A stretch of 7,551 bases of DNA from Sulfurimonas sp. (lineage in GTDB: Bacteria > Campylobacterota > Campylobacteria > Campylobacterales > Sulfurimonadaceae). The stretch covers positions 1 to 7,551 of the forward strand of contig JAMORZ010000135.1 of the NCBI GenBank assembly GCA_027063295.1. The letters run 5' to 3'. The notes below the pieces were generated by a model. The model saw only the letters and a program-made list of their open reading frames with translations. It was not told the origin of the DNA and ran no database searches. Shown here piece after piece: positions 1 through 5,993 of this stretch (positions are counted from its first letter, which is position 1; each line of letters begins with the position of its first letter). Both the position numbers and the translations under genes were made by a program.

Positions 1-852
1 TGCACCTGTTTTAGCATCAGCTTCTTCGATAGCTTCAACTTCTGGAGATTTAGCTTCCATACCAAATGCAGTAGGATACTCAACATCACCCCACTCTTCT
101 ACCATCATAAATCCAGCAGTATCGTCAAGTTTAGCAACCATATCAAGAAGCTCGATCTTGTTTCCTTGCATTACAAAAGGGTTGATCTCAAGGTATGCAA
201 AGTTAAGTTCACGGTATGCTTTGAAAAAACCGATTGCAAATTTTGCAAAATTTTCTTTGTCTTCATCTTTTACATCTGCAGGTACATTTGCAGCGATCTT
301 CTCAGCGATCTCCTCTTCAGTTGCAGTAATAGGGAATGCTACTTCAGTAACTTTCTCATCCCAACCCTCTTCAACTTCCATACCACCTTCAGCTGACATA
401 TAAAGAACATCTTCATCACCTACACAAGTAGCAGAGATGTAGTACTCTTCACTTTGATCATGTGGAGTAAATGGCTCAACAACGAAATGAGTAAGCATAT
501 CTACTTTTGGCTCACCTGTTGGCTCATCACCATCAAATGAAAAATAAACTTTTTGCTCAGTTGAAGACTTCTCGTCAATCCATGCAGCTGCTTTTTCTAA
601 AGTAACATCACCTGGTTTTTGATCTTTAAAAAGAACTAGTCCGTTTTTACCACGTTTACCAAATAACATATCTGGTTTAGCAACTAATGCTTTTTCTTTT
701 AACCAAGATTTCTCTTTTGCAGCTTCAAGAAGCTCTGATCCATTTTGAACCATAACTGTTTCATATGCATAAGTAAAATCTGGAAAATATTTATCCCAAT
801 GTCTTGCTAAGATAGACTTAGCATCGTATTCGCGTATCGCTTTTTGAGCCAT
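1..852 (-). CDS. aclB: ATP-citrate lyase small (beta) subunit AclB, 5' part only
   Basis: This subunit of ATP-citrate lyase takes part in the ATP- and CoA-dependent cleavage of citrate to acetyl-CoA and oxaloacetate, the key step of the reductive TCA cycle. The window holds 284 N-terminal codons, and the frame is open to the left edge. The protein resembles the N-terminal ATP-grasp part of human ACLY and bacterial AclB throughout: VAKPDMLFGKRGK at about residues 57-69, HFVVEPFTPH at 122-131, the EGG turn at 155-157, YLEINPF at 220-226, LLDMVAKLDD at 235-244 and a terminal DAKTGA. The family is about 400-440 residues, so the remaining C-terminal part and probably aclA lie outside the window. 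The ATG at 852 has AGGGAG at 858-863, 5 nt upstream, which fixes the start. It lies 87 bp after the glycosyltransferase gene, with no clear terminator between them. Identification is by recalled family similarity. Confidence 0.93.
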   Translation of the reverse strand, partial: MAQKAIREYDAKSILARHWDKYFPDFTYAYETVMVQNGSELLEAAKEKSWLKEKALVAKPDMLFGKRGKNGLVLFKDQKPGDVTLEKAAAWIDEKSSTEQKVYFSFDGDEPTGEPKVDMLTHFVVEPFTPHDQSEEYYISATCVGDEDVLYMSAEGGMEVEEGWDEKVTEVAFPITATEEEIAEKIAANVPADVKDEDKENFAKFAIGFFKAYRELNFAYLEINPFVMQGNKIELLDMVAKLDDTAGFMMVEEWGDVEYPTAFGMEAKSPEVEAIEEADAKTGA

Positions 853-882
853 AGAAACTCCCTATAATTGTATTTGTAGGGT

Positions 883-888
883 ATTTTA
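883..888 (-). promoter_or_regulatory. Candidate -10 element for aclB
   Basis: On the minus strand TAAAAT lies about 30 nt upstream of the aclB ATG. It would give a leader of roughly 24 nt containing the AGGGAG ribosome binding site. The surroundings are AT-rich, so chance matches are easy. A second hexamer, TACAAT at 867-872, would start transcription inside the ribosome binding site and is less plausible. No -35 element was recognised. Confidence 0.3.
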
Positions 889-939
889 ACGTAACTCTAT
901 AAATAAATTTCTTAGTGTTATATGAACTATTAAAATGCT

Positions 940-2133
940 TTATCTGTTGTTTAATTTAGTAACACTAGCATTGTAGACCACTTTATCACTGTAACCAATC
1001 GTTACAAAATCATTTTCTTTCTTTAAAAGTGGTTGTTGCTTCAAAATATATTTACGGCATTGTTGGATTTCATAAAATTTTAAACGTAGCTGCATTTTAC
1101 TATCTGTTGTTACACAATCTATATGTCTCTTTTTTAACTCTTGTGAAAGTTCTTTTGCGATGTGCATATCGTATGCAAAATGTTTTTTAGGCACTGATAC
1201 AAAACGGTACAACTCTTTGTTAAAAAGCACCACTGTAAAGTTGACAACCAAAAAGATCATAGAGACGATAAAAGCAAGTCGATATCCAAATCGAAACTCT
1301 TTGAGTCTGACTTTGTATGAAGTTATAAAAATTTGTGCTACAAGTGGAAGTGCAACAATAATATAGGGAGCAAAGTACTCAAGTGCGACCTGCTGTCTAA
1401 AAGAGAGAAGAAGTGAAAAAAGAAAAGAGGTTACTGCCATATACCACATAAGATCTCTCTTTTTTGCCAAGTAACTTCTGTAAAGCCCATAGATAATATA
1501 GATAAAAACAACAGGTGTAAAAATAGCACTGTAAACACCAATCGTATCTAAAAAATGCCCTTTTGGAATCCCACCTATGTGATCTCCATAGAGATAGACA
1601 TTACAAATACTTGCAATTATATAGAGAAAAAAGTATTTTTCTTTTTGTGCGAAATATCCATAAAATGACAAAGCTATACCTAAATATAAAAACCCTTGAT
1701 CACTTAAAATGGTACAAACACTAAGAGCTAAAAAAAGTGGTTTTGAAAGTTTATCTTCGAGATAAACAAGAAGTAAAAGAGCAAAAATAATATACCCTGC
1801 TGAGTGCACAACAACACCAGCACTTACAACACCTGGAAGCATAATAAAAACAGCCAATAGCCACAATCTGTCTCTCTCTTGAGAGATATACTTTTTTGAG
1901 ATAAGGTAGAGTAATACATCACTGCCTAAATGAAAAAGAAGCATAGGCAAACGCAAAGCAAAATCATTTTGCCCAAAAAGTTTCAAAGATGTTTGGGTAA
2001 TAAACTGTAAAATGGAAAAATCTCCATACAGAAGATCTGCTTCTGCAAAAGAGATAGAGAGTCCAAAAATCTGGAAAAAAAGTATAGAAGCATCTAATCC
2101 TAAAAGTAAGAAAAAGATGGTTTTTGCACTCAT
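940..2133 (-). CDS. GT39/PMT-like polytopic membrane glycosyltransferase
   Basis: This 397-residue protein probably transfers a sugar from a polyprenyl-phosphate donor on the outer face of the inner membrane. About 320 N-terminal residues are a run of hydrophobic segments, the last around 284-304. A soluble, basic C-terminal tail of about 90 residues follows. An E-x-D motif (E31-A32-D33) sits just after the first membrane segment, where GT-C enzymes of the PMT/ArnT type carry their acidic catalytic motif. The stretch FALRLPMLLFHLGSD (58-72) resembles the conserved RLP region of that family. The tail has only three cysteines in view and no recognised domain. The start ATG overlaps the stop of the upstream amidotransferase gene in ATGA. 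Its only purine-rich site, AGGAAA at 2146-2151, is 12 nt away, so translational coupling is likely. The acceptor and sugar cannot be inferred. Confidence 0.72.
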   Translation of the reverse strand: MSAKTIFFLLLGLDASILFFQIFGLSISFAEADLLYGDFSILQFITQTSLKLFGQNDFALRLPMLLFHLGSDVLLYLISKKYISQERDRLWLLAVFIMLPGVVSAGVVVHSAGYIIFALLLLVYLEDKLSKPLFLALSVCTILSDQGFLYLGIALSFYGYFAQKEKYFFLYIIASICNVYLYGDHIGGIPKGHFLDTIGVYSAIFTPVVFIYIIYGLYRSYLAKKRDLMWYMAVTSFLFSLLLSFRQQVALEYFAPYIIVALPLVAQIFITSYKVRLKEFRFGYRLAFIVSMIFLVVNFTVVLFNKELYRFVSVPKKHFAYDMHIAKELSQELKKRHIDCVTTDSKMQLRLKFYEIQQCRKYILKQQPLLKKENDFVTIGYSDKVVYNASVTKLNNR

Positions 2134-2699
2134 AAGTTTAAAAAGTTTCCTATCATCTCATGTCCGTATTCACTCATAATAGATTCAGGGTGAAACTGCA
2201 CTCCGTAGATCTCTTTATCTTTGATCTTAAGAGCCATTATCTCATCATCATCCATACTAAACGCAGTAGGAATAATCTCTGCAGGAAGAGTCTCTTTGTC
2301 AACTATAAGAGAATGATAACGAGTTGCTACAAACTCTTGTGGAAGTTCTTTAAAGATCACACACTCATCTGATTGTTTCATCTTTGATGTTTTACCGTGC
2401 ATCATGTTTTTAGCACGCACAACATCACCACCAAATACCTGAGCAATACTTTGATGACCCAAACAGATACCCAAGATAGGTACTTTATCTTTAAAATGAC
2501 GAATAACATCTAATGTTACACCAGCCTCATCAGGAGAAGCTGGACCAGGAGAGATAATGATTTTCTCAGGAGAGAGTGCTTCAATCTCTTCAATACTCAT
2601 CTCATCATTTCTAATAATCTTCAAATCAGCCCCAAGCTCACGACAGTACTGAACAATGTTATAAGTAAAACTATCGTAGTTATCTATCATTAAAATCAT
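2130..2699 (-). CDS. trpG/pabA: Anthranilate/aminodeoxychorismate synthase glutamine amidotransferase subunit
   Basis: This 189-residue class I glutamine amidotransferase releases ammonia from glutamine for a chorismate-aminating partner (TrpE or PabB) in tryptophan or folate synthesis. The N-terminus MILMIDNYDSFTYNI is typical. It carries the PGP oxyanion region (51-53), the nucleophile elbow GICLGHQ with Cys79, HGKTS at 101-105, and the catalytic pair His170/Glu172 in VQFHPES. It is full length for a stand-alone subunit. The chosen ATG has a TAGG site 6 nt upstream; a second Met at residue 4 is the alternative start. The chorismate-binding subunit is not in this window, so TrpG, PabA or a shared dual role cannot be separated. 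It lies 41 bp after fba and overlaps the glycosyltransferase start by 4 bp. Confidence 0.93.
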   Translation of the reverse strand: MILMIDNYDSFTYNIVQYCRELGADLKIIRNDEMSIEEIEALSPEKIIISPGPASPDEAGVTLDVIRHFKDKVPILGICLGHQSIAQVFGGDVVRAKNMMHGKTSKMKQSDECVIFKELPQEFVATRYHSLIVDKETLPAEIIPTAFSMDDDEIMALKIKDKEIYGVQFHPESIMSEYGHEMIGNFLNL

Positions 2700-2723
2700 C
2701 TATTACCTATCCCTTTTACCAGC

Positions 2724-2743
2724 TAATACTTTATCAAGTACTA
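2724..2743 (-). repeat. Small hairpin at the end of fba
   Basis: Reading the minus strand, the fba stop codon begins an 8-bp stem (TAGTACTT with AAGTATTA, one G-U pair) around a GATA loop. No T-run follows, so it is not a standard intrinsic terminator. It could stabilise the fba 3' end or reduce read-through into the amidotransferase gene. The short, AT-rich stem makes a chance structure possible. Confidence 0.35.
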
Positions 2744-3820
2744 ATTTCTATTTAAAGCATTAAGATCTTTAAACGCTATTTCAATACGCTCAACAAGGCT
2801 TTGTTGTCCTGCACGAAGCCATTTTCTTGGGTCGTAGTATTTTTTGTTTGGTTTATCTTCACCCTCAGGGTTACCGATCTGCCCTTGGAGATAATCATGG
2901 TACTTCTCAACATAGCCACGAACACCATTCCATGTTGCCCATTGTGTATCTGTATCAATGTTCATTTTAATCACACCGTAGCTGATAGCTTCTTCTATCT
3001 CAGAAGGGAGTGAACCTGAACCACCATGGAAAACAAAGTTTACAGGTTTTGCATCAGTTTGAAACTTCTGGGCAATATATGCTTGAGAATTATCTAAGAT
3101 TTTAGGAGTAAGTTGAACATTTCCCGGCTTGTAAACACCATGCACATTTCCAAAAGAAGCAGCGATGGTAAAGTGTGGAGATACTTCACTAAGCTCTTTG
3201 TATGCGTATGCCACCTCTTCAGGTTGAGTATAGAGGAGTGCATTGTCTATGTTTGTGTTATCTACTCCATCCTCTTCACCCCCTGTTACACCAAGCTCTA
3301 TCTCGATACTCATACCGATCTTCGCCATTCTCTCAAGATAGCTTTTTGAGATAGAGATGTTCTCCTCCAAGCTCTCCTCTGAGAGATCAAGCATATGTGA
3401 AGAGTAAAGTGGTTTGCCTACATGGTTGTAGTACTTCTCACCAGCATCTAAAAGTGCATCTATCCACGGAAGCAGTTTTTTAGCAGCATGGTCAGTGTGC
3501 AAGATAACAGCTACACCATAAGCCTCAGCCATAGAGTGAACATACTTCGCACCAGCAATAGCACCAGCGATAGCTGCTTTTTCACCCTCGTTACTCAAAC
3601 CTTTTCCAGCAAAGTAAGATGCCCCACCATTACTAAACTGTATAATCACAGGTGAGTTTACTTTTGCAGCAGCTTCAAGCACTCCGTTGATAGAGTCTGT
3701 ATTTACTACATTTACAGCTGGGATGGCAAACCCCTCTGCTTTTGCATGGTCGTACACTTTTTGTACATCTTCTCCAAAAAGAACACCTGGTTTTACTAAG
3801 TCTAAAATACCTTTACCCAT
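2741..3820 (-). CDS. fba: Fructose-bisphosphate aldolase, class II (FbaA type)
   Basis: This zinc-dependent aldolase interconverts fructose 1,6-bisphosphate with glyceraldehyde 3-phosphate and dihydroxyacetone phosphate. In an autotroph it would mainly run toward hexose. It follows E. coli FbaA closely from end to end and has the same length (359 residues). Visible motifs are VILHTDHAAKKLLPW with Asp110 and zinc ligand His111, the EIELG segment with Glu175, GGEEDGVDN (180-188), SFGNVHGVY with His227, and FVFHGGSGS with His265. NIDTDTQWATW (287-297) is the phosphate-binding region. The frame extends to a TTG at 3826, but AGGA at 3828-3831 lies only 1 nt from that TTG. It is 7 nt from the ATG at 3820, and that start matches E. 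coli, so the ATG is preferred. The gene diverges from the cyclase-like gene and precedes the amidotransferase gene. Confidence 0.96.
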   Translation of the reverse strand: MGKGILDLVKPGVLFGEDVQKVYDHAKAEGFAIPAVNVVNTDSINGVLEAAAKVNSPVIIQFSNGGASYFAGKGLSNEGEKAAIAGAIAGAKYVHSMAEAYGVAVILHTDHAAKKLLPWIDALLDAGEKYYNHVGKPLYSSHMLDLSEESLEENISISKSYLERMAKIGMSIEIELGVTGGEEDGVDNTNIDNALLYTQPEEVAYAYKELSEVSPHFTIAASFGNVHGVYKPGNVQLTPKILDNSQAYIAQKFQTDAKPVNFVFHGGSGSLPSEIEEAISYGVIKMNIDTDTQWATWNGVRGYVEKYHDYLQGQIGNPEGEDKPNKKYYDPRKWLRAGQQSLVERIEIAFKDLNALNRN

Positions 3821-3849
3821 AAACAAATCCTAAAAAATTTAATTTTTGT

Positions 3850-3855
3850 ATTATA
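3850..3855 (-). promoter_or_regulatory. Probable -10 element of fba
   Basis: A perfect TATAAT on the minus strand sits 29 nt upstream of the fba ATG. It would give a leader of about 23 nt containing the AGGA ribosome binding site. No clear -35 hexamer is seen, as is common for the housekeeping sigma factor of Campylobacterota. The position in a 78-bp divergent intergenic region supports it. Confidence 0.6.
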
Positions 3856-3880
3856 AACCATACTACATTTAAAACAACTT

Positions 3881-3886
3881 TATGCT
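3881..3886 (+). promoter_or_regulatory. Candidate -10 element of the cyclase-like gene
   Basis: TATGCT lies 12 nt before the ATG at 3899. Transcription starting 7 nt downstream would give a leader of only about 6 nt, consistent with the absence of a Shine-Dalgarno in the TTCTTTTA stretch before the ATG. The same hexamer at the same distance precedes the NERD-helicase gene at 6327. Confidence 0.45.
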
Positions 3887-3898
3887 AAACTTCTTTTA

Positions 3899-4543
3899 AT
3901 GAATAAACATACAGATATCTACACAGACATTGTCCTTATCGATGTTATCAACTTTTCAACTCTAAGTTCAGCTCAGCAACTTGAGATAGTTGTCTTTTTA
4001 ACACAAAGCTACAAAAGGATGATAAACAAACTCCTAGAGAACTCAAATCTCACACTGCCTAAGCTTATACTAGGTTTTGTATCGACTGGAGATGGTTTTT
4101 ACTGTATCTTACATCCTAAGCTGAAAGGATATGGTGCTATTTTAGGGATGAGTTTCAATCACTTTTCTGATCACATTGCAAAAAAATACCCCTATTTTGA
4201 GGGTGTTCGTATCGCTGTTCACAATGGTGTAGTCAATGAATTTATCGATATTTTGGGCAATAAAAATTTTATTGGTGATGGACTTAATGATTGCTCACGA
4301 TTTTTAGAGTTAAAAAACTTTACCATCTCTACTGTGATAGTTTCAGATACTGCTTATGAAACACTCAAAACATTTCTTGCAAAACATAAAGATTTTGACA
4401 GACTACTTGCACAAAGAGAATTCAAATACTCAAACTACTACCATTTTAAAGATAAACATGGTAAAGAAAAAAGAGGACGTATGGTATGGTTACGAGATTC
4501 AGGTATAATTAACCCTCCAAATCCAAGTTTTAATTCTATTTAA
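3899..4543 (+). CDS. Class III nucleotidyl-cyclase-like protein
   Basis: The 214-residue protein is almost entirely one class III cyclase homology domain with no membrane segment or sensor domain, so it should be cytosolic. Motifs appear in family order. VLIDVINFST holds the first metal Asp (D15). STGDGF (62-67) holds the second (D65). EGVRIAVHNGVV (101-112) is the VRIGIHxG strand. NFIGDGLNDCSRFLEL (123-138) carries the transition-state Asn130 and Arg134 with the usual spacing. The two purine-selecting positions are unusual: the usual Lys (or Glu in guanylyl cyclases) three residues before GD is V61, and the usual Asp three before the second G is N123. It may therefore be active on a base other than adenine, or be a divergent adenylate cyclase. 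It diverges from fba and lies 15 bp before the coiled-coil gene, so the two are probably one operon. No Shine-Dalgarno precedes the ATG. The fold is a confident call; the product nucleotide is unknown. Confidence 0.78.
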   Translation: MNKHTDIYTDIVLIDVINFSTLSSAQQLEIVVFLTQSYKRMINKLLENSNLTLPKLILGFVSTGDGFYCILHPKLKGYGAILGMSFNHFSDHIAKKYPYFEGVRIAVHNGVVNEFIDILGNKNFIGDGLNDCSRFLELKNFTISTVIVSDTAYETLKTFLAKHKDFDRLLAQREFKYSNYYHFKDKHGKEKRGRMVWLRDSGIINPPNPSFNSI

Positions 4544-4558
4544 CACATGAGGAACACT

Positions 4559-5242
4559 ATGAGACTAACGATTGATGAATATTCTAAACATTTTAAAATG
4601 TCAAAAGAGATGATACATTCAAAACTACGTTCAAAAAAACTCAACTACATCATCGAAGATGGAACAACATATATTATTGTAACTCGGAATTCTGTTGATG
4701 AAAAAAAATGTGATGAGATCAAAAAAGAGCAAACAGCCACAATAACAAAGCCCTTGCAACCTCAACAAAAACAAAAAACAACTGTTGCAATGGTGCTATC
4801 ACTCTACCAACGTGAAAATCAACAACTCAAAGAGAAAATCGTACAACTTGAAGCAAAAATTGATAAGTTGATAGATGATAAAGAGCAGATGTTACGTGAT
4901 GAGATGAATAAGATAGAAAAAGTGTATGCTCAAAAAGATGAACAACTAAAAAATATCTTAGAACTTATCAATGCACAACTCCAGCACGATACAAAATCAC
5001 TCCATACTATCCATGATGTTGAAACACTTACAGTACAAAGTGATCAAGAAAAACCCCAACAACAAGAGATTGTAGAGCTCAAAGAGTACTTAAAAACTCT
5101 TGATTTAAAATCGTATCAGAAAAAAATCATCAAAAAACGTTTTCTTGCCGTTGAAGGTAAAGATGTTCGAATCATCAAACAAAATGGTAAACTCTTTTTA
5201 GACTTTTCCAAATATGACTACAGCGATCTTTTAGAATACTAG
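4559..5242 (+). CDS. HTH-like, coiled-coil protein of unknown function
   Basis: This 227-residue protein is not confidently recognised. It may belong to an uncharacterised Campylobacterota family such as DUF3972, but that is recollection only. Residues 1-42 (MRLTIDEYSKHFKMSKEMI...) look like a small winged or excisionase-like helix-turn-helix ending in a short beta hairpin. A Gln/Lys-rich linker follows. A coiled coil runs from about 82 to 142, rich in Glu, Lys, Gln and Leu. The C-terminal part (about 165-227) contains a lysine-rich helix and a short beta region ending in KLFLDFSKYDYSDLLEY. There is no membrane segment or recognised cyclic-nucleotide-binding domain. An in-frame ATG exists at 4547, but GAGGA at 4549-4553 is placed 5 nt before the ATG at 4559, so the latter is chosen. 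It follows the cyclase-like gene by 15 bp and is followed by a strong terminator. A DNA-binding or scaffold partner of the cyclase is a guess from context. Confidence 0.75.
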   Translation: MRLTIDEYSKHFKMSKEMIHSKLRSKKLNYIIEDGTTYIIVTRNSVDEKKCDEIKKEQTATITKPLQPQQKQKTTVAMVLSLYQRENQQLKEKIVQLEAKIDKLIDDKEQMLRDEMNKIEKVYAQKDEQLKNILELINAQLQHDTKSLHTIHDVETLTVQSDQEKPQQQEIVELKEYLKTLDLKSYQKKIIKKRFLAVEGKDVRIIKQNGKLFLDFSKYDYSDLLEY

Positions 5243-5280
5243 ATACCTCTCTCTTTTCTTTTTTTCTCTAATTCCATTCC

Positions 5281-5316
5281 AACTTGTATGAAATCTATCT
5301 CTCATACAAGTTTTTT
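5281..5316 (+). terminator. Intrinsic terminator of the cyclase/coiled-coil operon
   Basis: A perfect 11-bp stem (AACTTGTATGA at 5281-5291 with its complement at 5302-5312) encloses a 10-nt loop and runs directly into a T-tract at 5311-5316. It lies 38 bp after the coiled-coil gene stop, as expected for the end of a plus-strand transcript. Confidence 0.85.
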
Positions 5317-5320
5317 CTTC

Positions 5321-5350
5321 TGAAATATACACGGTTTTCCGTATATTTCA
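5321..5350. promoter_or_regulatory. Long palindrome, candidate operator
   Basis: TGAAATATAC at 5321-5330 is exactly complementary to 5341-5350. The 10-nt centre (ACGGTTTTCC) can pair two more bases. Neither side continues into a proper T-run, so it does not look like a second terminator. Both arms present a CCGTATA-like core (CCGTGTATATTTC on the minus strand, CCGTATATTTC on the plus strand). That core recurs at 5444-5454 next to the start of the HTH gene. A binding site for that HTH protein is a reasonable inference. Confidence 0.5.
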
Positions 5351-5440
5351 TTGTATTATTAATACTTTTTACACAATAATCTATATTTTATAATATATAA
5401 AACATATATAATATTAATAAAAATGTATTTTTAAGTATTA
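5351..5440. other. Extremely AT-rich upstream region with several -10-like boxes
   Basis: Only a handful of G or C bases occur in these 90 bp. The stretch includes a 13-bp palindrome at 5353-5365 (GTATTA-T-TAATAC) and two exact TATAAT hexamers at 5389-5394 and 5407-5412. No open frame with coding character is visible. It probably serves as promoter and curved upstream DNA for the HTH gene. Because such AT content yields TATAAT by chance, neither hexamer can be assigned as the real promoter. Confidence 0.55.
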
Positions 5441-5453
5441 AAACCGTATACTT
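5433..5453. promoter_or_regulatory. Dyad spanning a -10-like box just before the HTH gene
   Basis: AAGTAT at 5433-5438 and ATACTT at 5448-5453 form a 6-bp inverted repeat with 9-bp spacing, a geometry suited to a Cro/CI-type dimer. The right arm contains TATACT (5447-5452), a one-mismatch -10 box. It would start transcription at about 5459, making a leaderless mRNA for the ATG at 5460. The CCGTATA core shared with the 5321-5350 palindrome lies inside it. Autoregulation by promoter occlusion is inferred. Confidence 0.45.
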
Positions 5454-5459
5454 CTGCTT

Positions 5460-5702
5460 ATGCAAATTGATGATCTATTTAATATCCTTCACAATGCACT
5501 TGAATCACAAAAAAATGGAAGAAAAATATCTCTTAAAGATATGTCTGCTTCTTTGGGAATCTCAATGCGAACATACCAAGACTGGAAACTCGGTCGTGCA
5601 AAACCACAAGCTGCTGCTGTTGTGATGAAAATGTTAGGTGAACTAGAAGATGATGAGATCATACGAGTCGTGAGAAAAATCAACAAGCTAAAGGATTCAT
5701 AG
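5460..5702 (+). CDS. Small Cro/CI-type helix-turn-helix DNA-binding protein
   Basis: The 80-residue protein has a central HTH of the lambda-repressor type. SLKDMSASLGISMRTYQDWKLG (about 24-45) reads as helix, turn and recognition helix, with the RTYQDWKLGRAKP pattern typical of HTH_3-like domains. About 23 N-terminal residues and an acidic-then-basic C-terminal helix (60-80) surround it, probably for dimerisation. It has no ligand or protease domain. No Shine-Dalgarno precedes the ATG; the upstream TATACT suggests leaderless expression. Its stop codon abuts the start of the next gene, so they form an operon. Candidate target sites are the palindromes immediately upstream. A transcriptional regulator is likely; its regulon is unknown. 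An antitoxin role is possible but unsupported because the partner does not look like a known toxin. Confidence 0.82.
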   Translation: MQIDDLFNILHNALESQKNGRKISLKDMSASLGISMRTYQDWKLGRAKPQAAAVVMKMLGELEDDEIIRVVRKINKLKDS

Positions 5703-5936
5703 ATGAGTGCTCTAACAAAAAATGAAAGAGAAGGCTTAGAAGAAGTCTTTTTATCTATCCATGCAAAAAGAGAAAAATATGAAAAGATCAAAGAAATATC
5801 AGCTTTGATTATCTCTTATAAAAATTCACTAAATCTTCACAACCTCATAAAACAGGCTCAAAAAGAGTTTCAAGAGATAAAAAAGCCCCATTATTTATTG
5901 AAATTGACCAAAAAGAAGAAAAATTTAAGCAAATAA
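5703..5936 (+). CDS. Small conserved-looking protein of unknown function
   Basis: This 77-residue, strongly basic and mostly helical protein is not recognised. The N-terminal half (MSALTKNEREGLEEVFLSIH...) looks like an amphipathic helix pair. A short hydrophobic stretch follows (ALIISY, 34-39), and the C-terminus is a lysine-rich tail (KLTKKKKNLSK). There is no signal peptide or membrane segment. The ATG directly follows the TAG of the HTH gene, and AAGGA at 5691-5695, inside that gene, is 7 nt upstream. Coding is well supported by this ribosome binding site and by the operon packing. A nucleic-acid-associated or regulatory partner of the HTH protein is possible from charge and context only. 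Confidence 0.7.
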   Translation: MSALTKNEREGLEEVFLSIHAKREKYEKIKEISALIISYKNSLNLHNLIKQAQKEFQEIKKPHYLLKLTKKKKNLSK

Positions 5937-5938
5937 AT

Positions 5939-5944
5939 TATAAA
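5939..5944 (+). promoter_or_regulatory. Candidate -10 element of the HU gene
   Basis: TATAAA directly follows the stop codon of the preceding small gene and is 49 nt before the HU ATG. Transcription would begin near 5951, just ahead of the CCGAAATATTCGG palindrome in the leader. HU genes are usually expressed strongly from their own promoter, which makes an element here likely, although this exact hexamer is tentative. Confidence 0.4.
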
Positions 5945-5954
5945 GTGTCTTTAG

Positions 5955-5967
5955 CCGAAATATTCGG
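5955..5967. promoter_or_regulatory. Palindrome in the HU gene leader
   Basis: CCGAA and TTCGG form a perfect 5-bp inverted repeat around ATA, in an otherwise AT-rich 57-bp gap. It is 26 nt before the HU start and upstream of its AAGGG ribosome binding site. It could be an operator or a small 5'UTR hairpin. The distance from the preceding stop and the lack of a T-run argue against a terminator. Confidence 0.4.
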
Positions 5968-5993
5968 AGATATTTTAATCCAAGGGTAAATTT

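Noticed and set aside
158..403. Plus-strand open frames of about 80 codons inside aclB.
   Set aside because: They lie opposite conserved AclB coding sequence and their translations are Ser/Phe-rich antisense artefacts without family resemblance.
853..939. A terminator or small RNA between the glycosyltransferase gene and aclB.
   Set aside because: No stem with a following T-run could be found on the minus strand, only AT-rich sequence with the tentative aclB promoter.
3899..5242. A canonical Pycsar anti-phage system (pyrimidine cyclase plus effector).
   Set aside because: The second protein has no visible cyclic-nucleotide-binding domain, membrane segments or TIR domain. The pair sits beside fba in DNA of ordinary composition rather than in an obvious defence island.
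5321..5350. A second intrinsic terminator right after the one at 5281-5316.
   Set aside because: The stem is almost free of GC at its base and no T-run follows on either strand. The repeat of its core near the HTH start favours an operator.
5351..5440. A replication origin or iteron array in the AT-rich region.
   Set aside because: No DnaA-box-like series or regular direct repeats were seen. The neighbouring genes are not replication genes, so promoter-associated AT-rich DNA is sufficient.
5489..5791. A 100-codon antisense frame across the HTH gene.
   Set aside because: It is a reverse-frame shadow of two well-supported genes, with low-complexity Ser/Phe-rich composition and no ribosome binding site seen.
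5460..5936. A toxin-antitoxin pair.
   Set aside because: The order and sizes fit, but the 77-residue protein has no recognisable toxin fold or motif. A regulator with a small partner is the more neutral reading.
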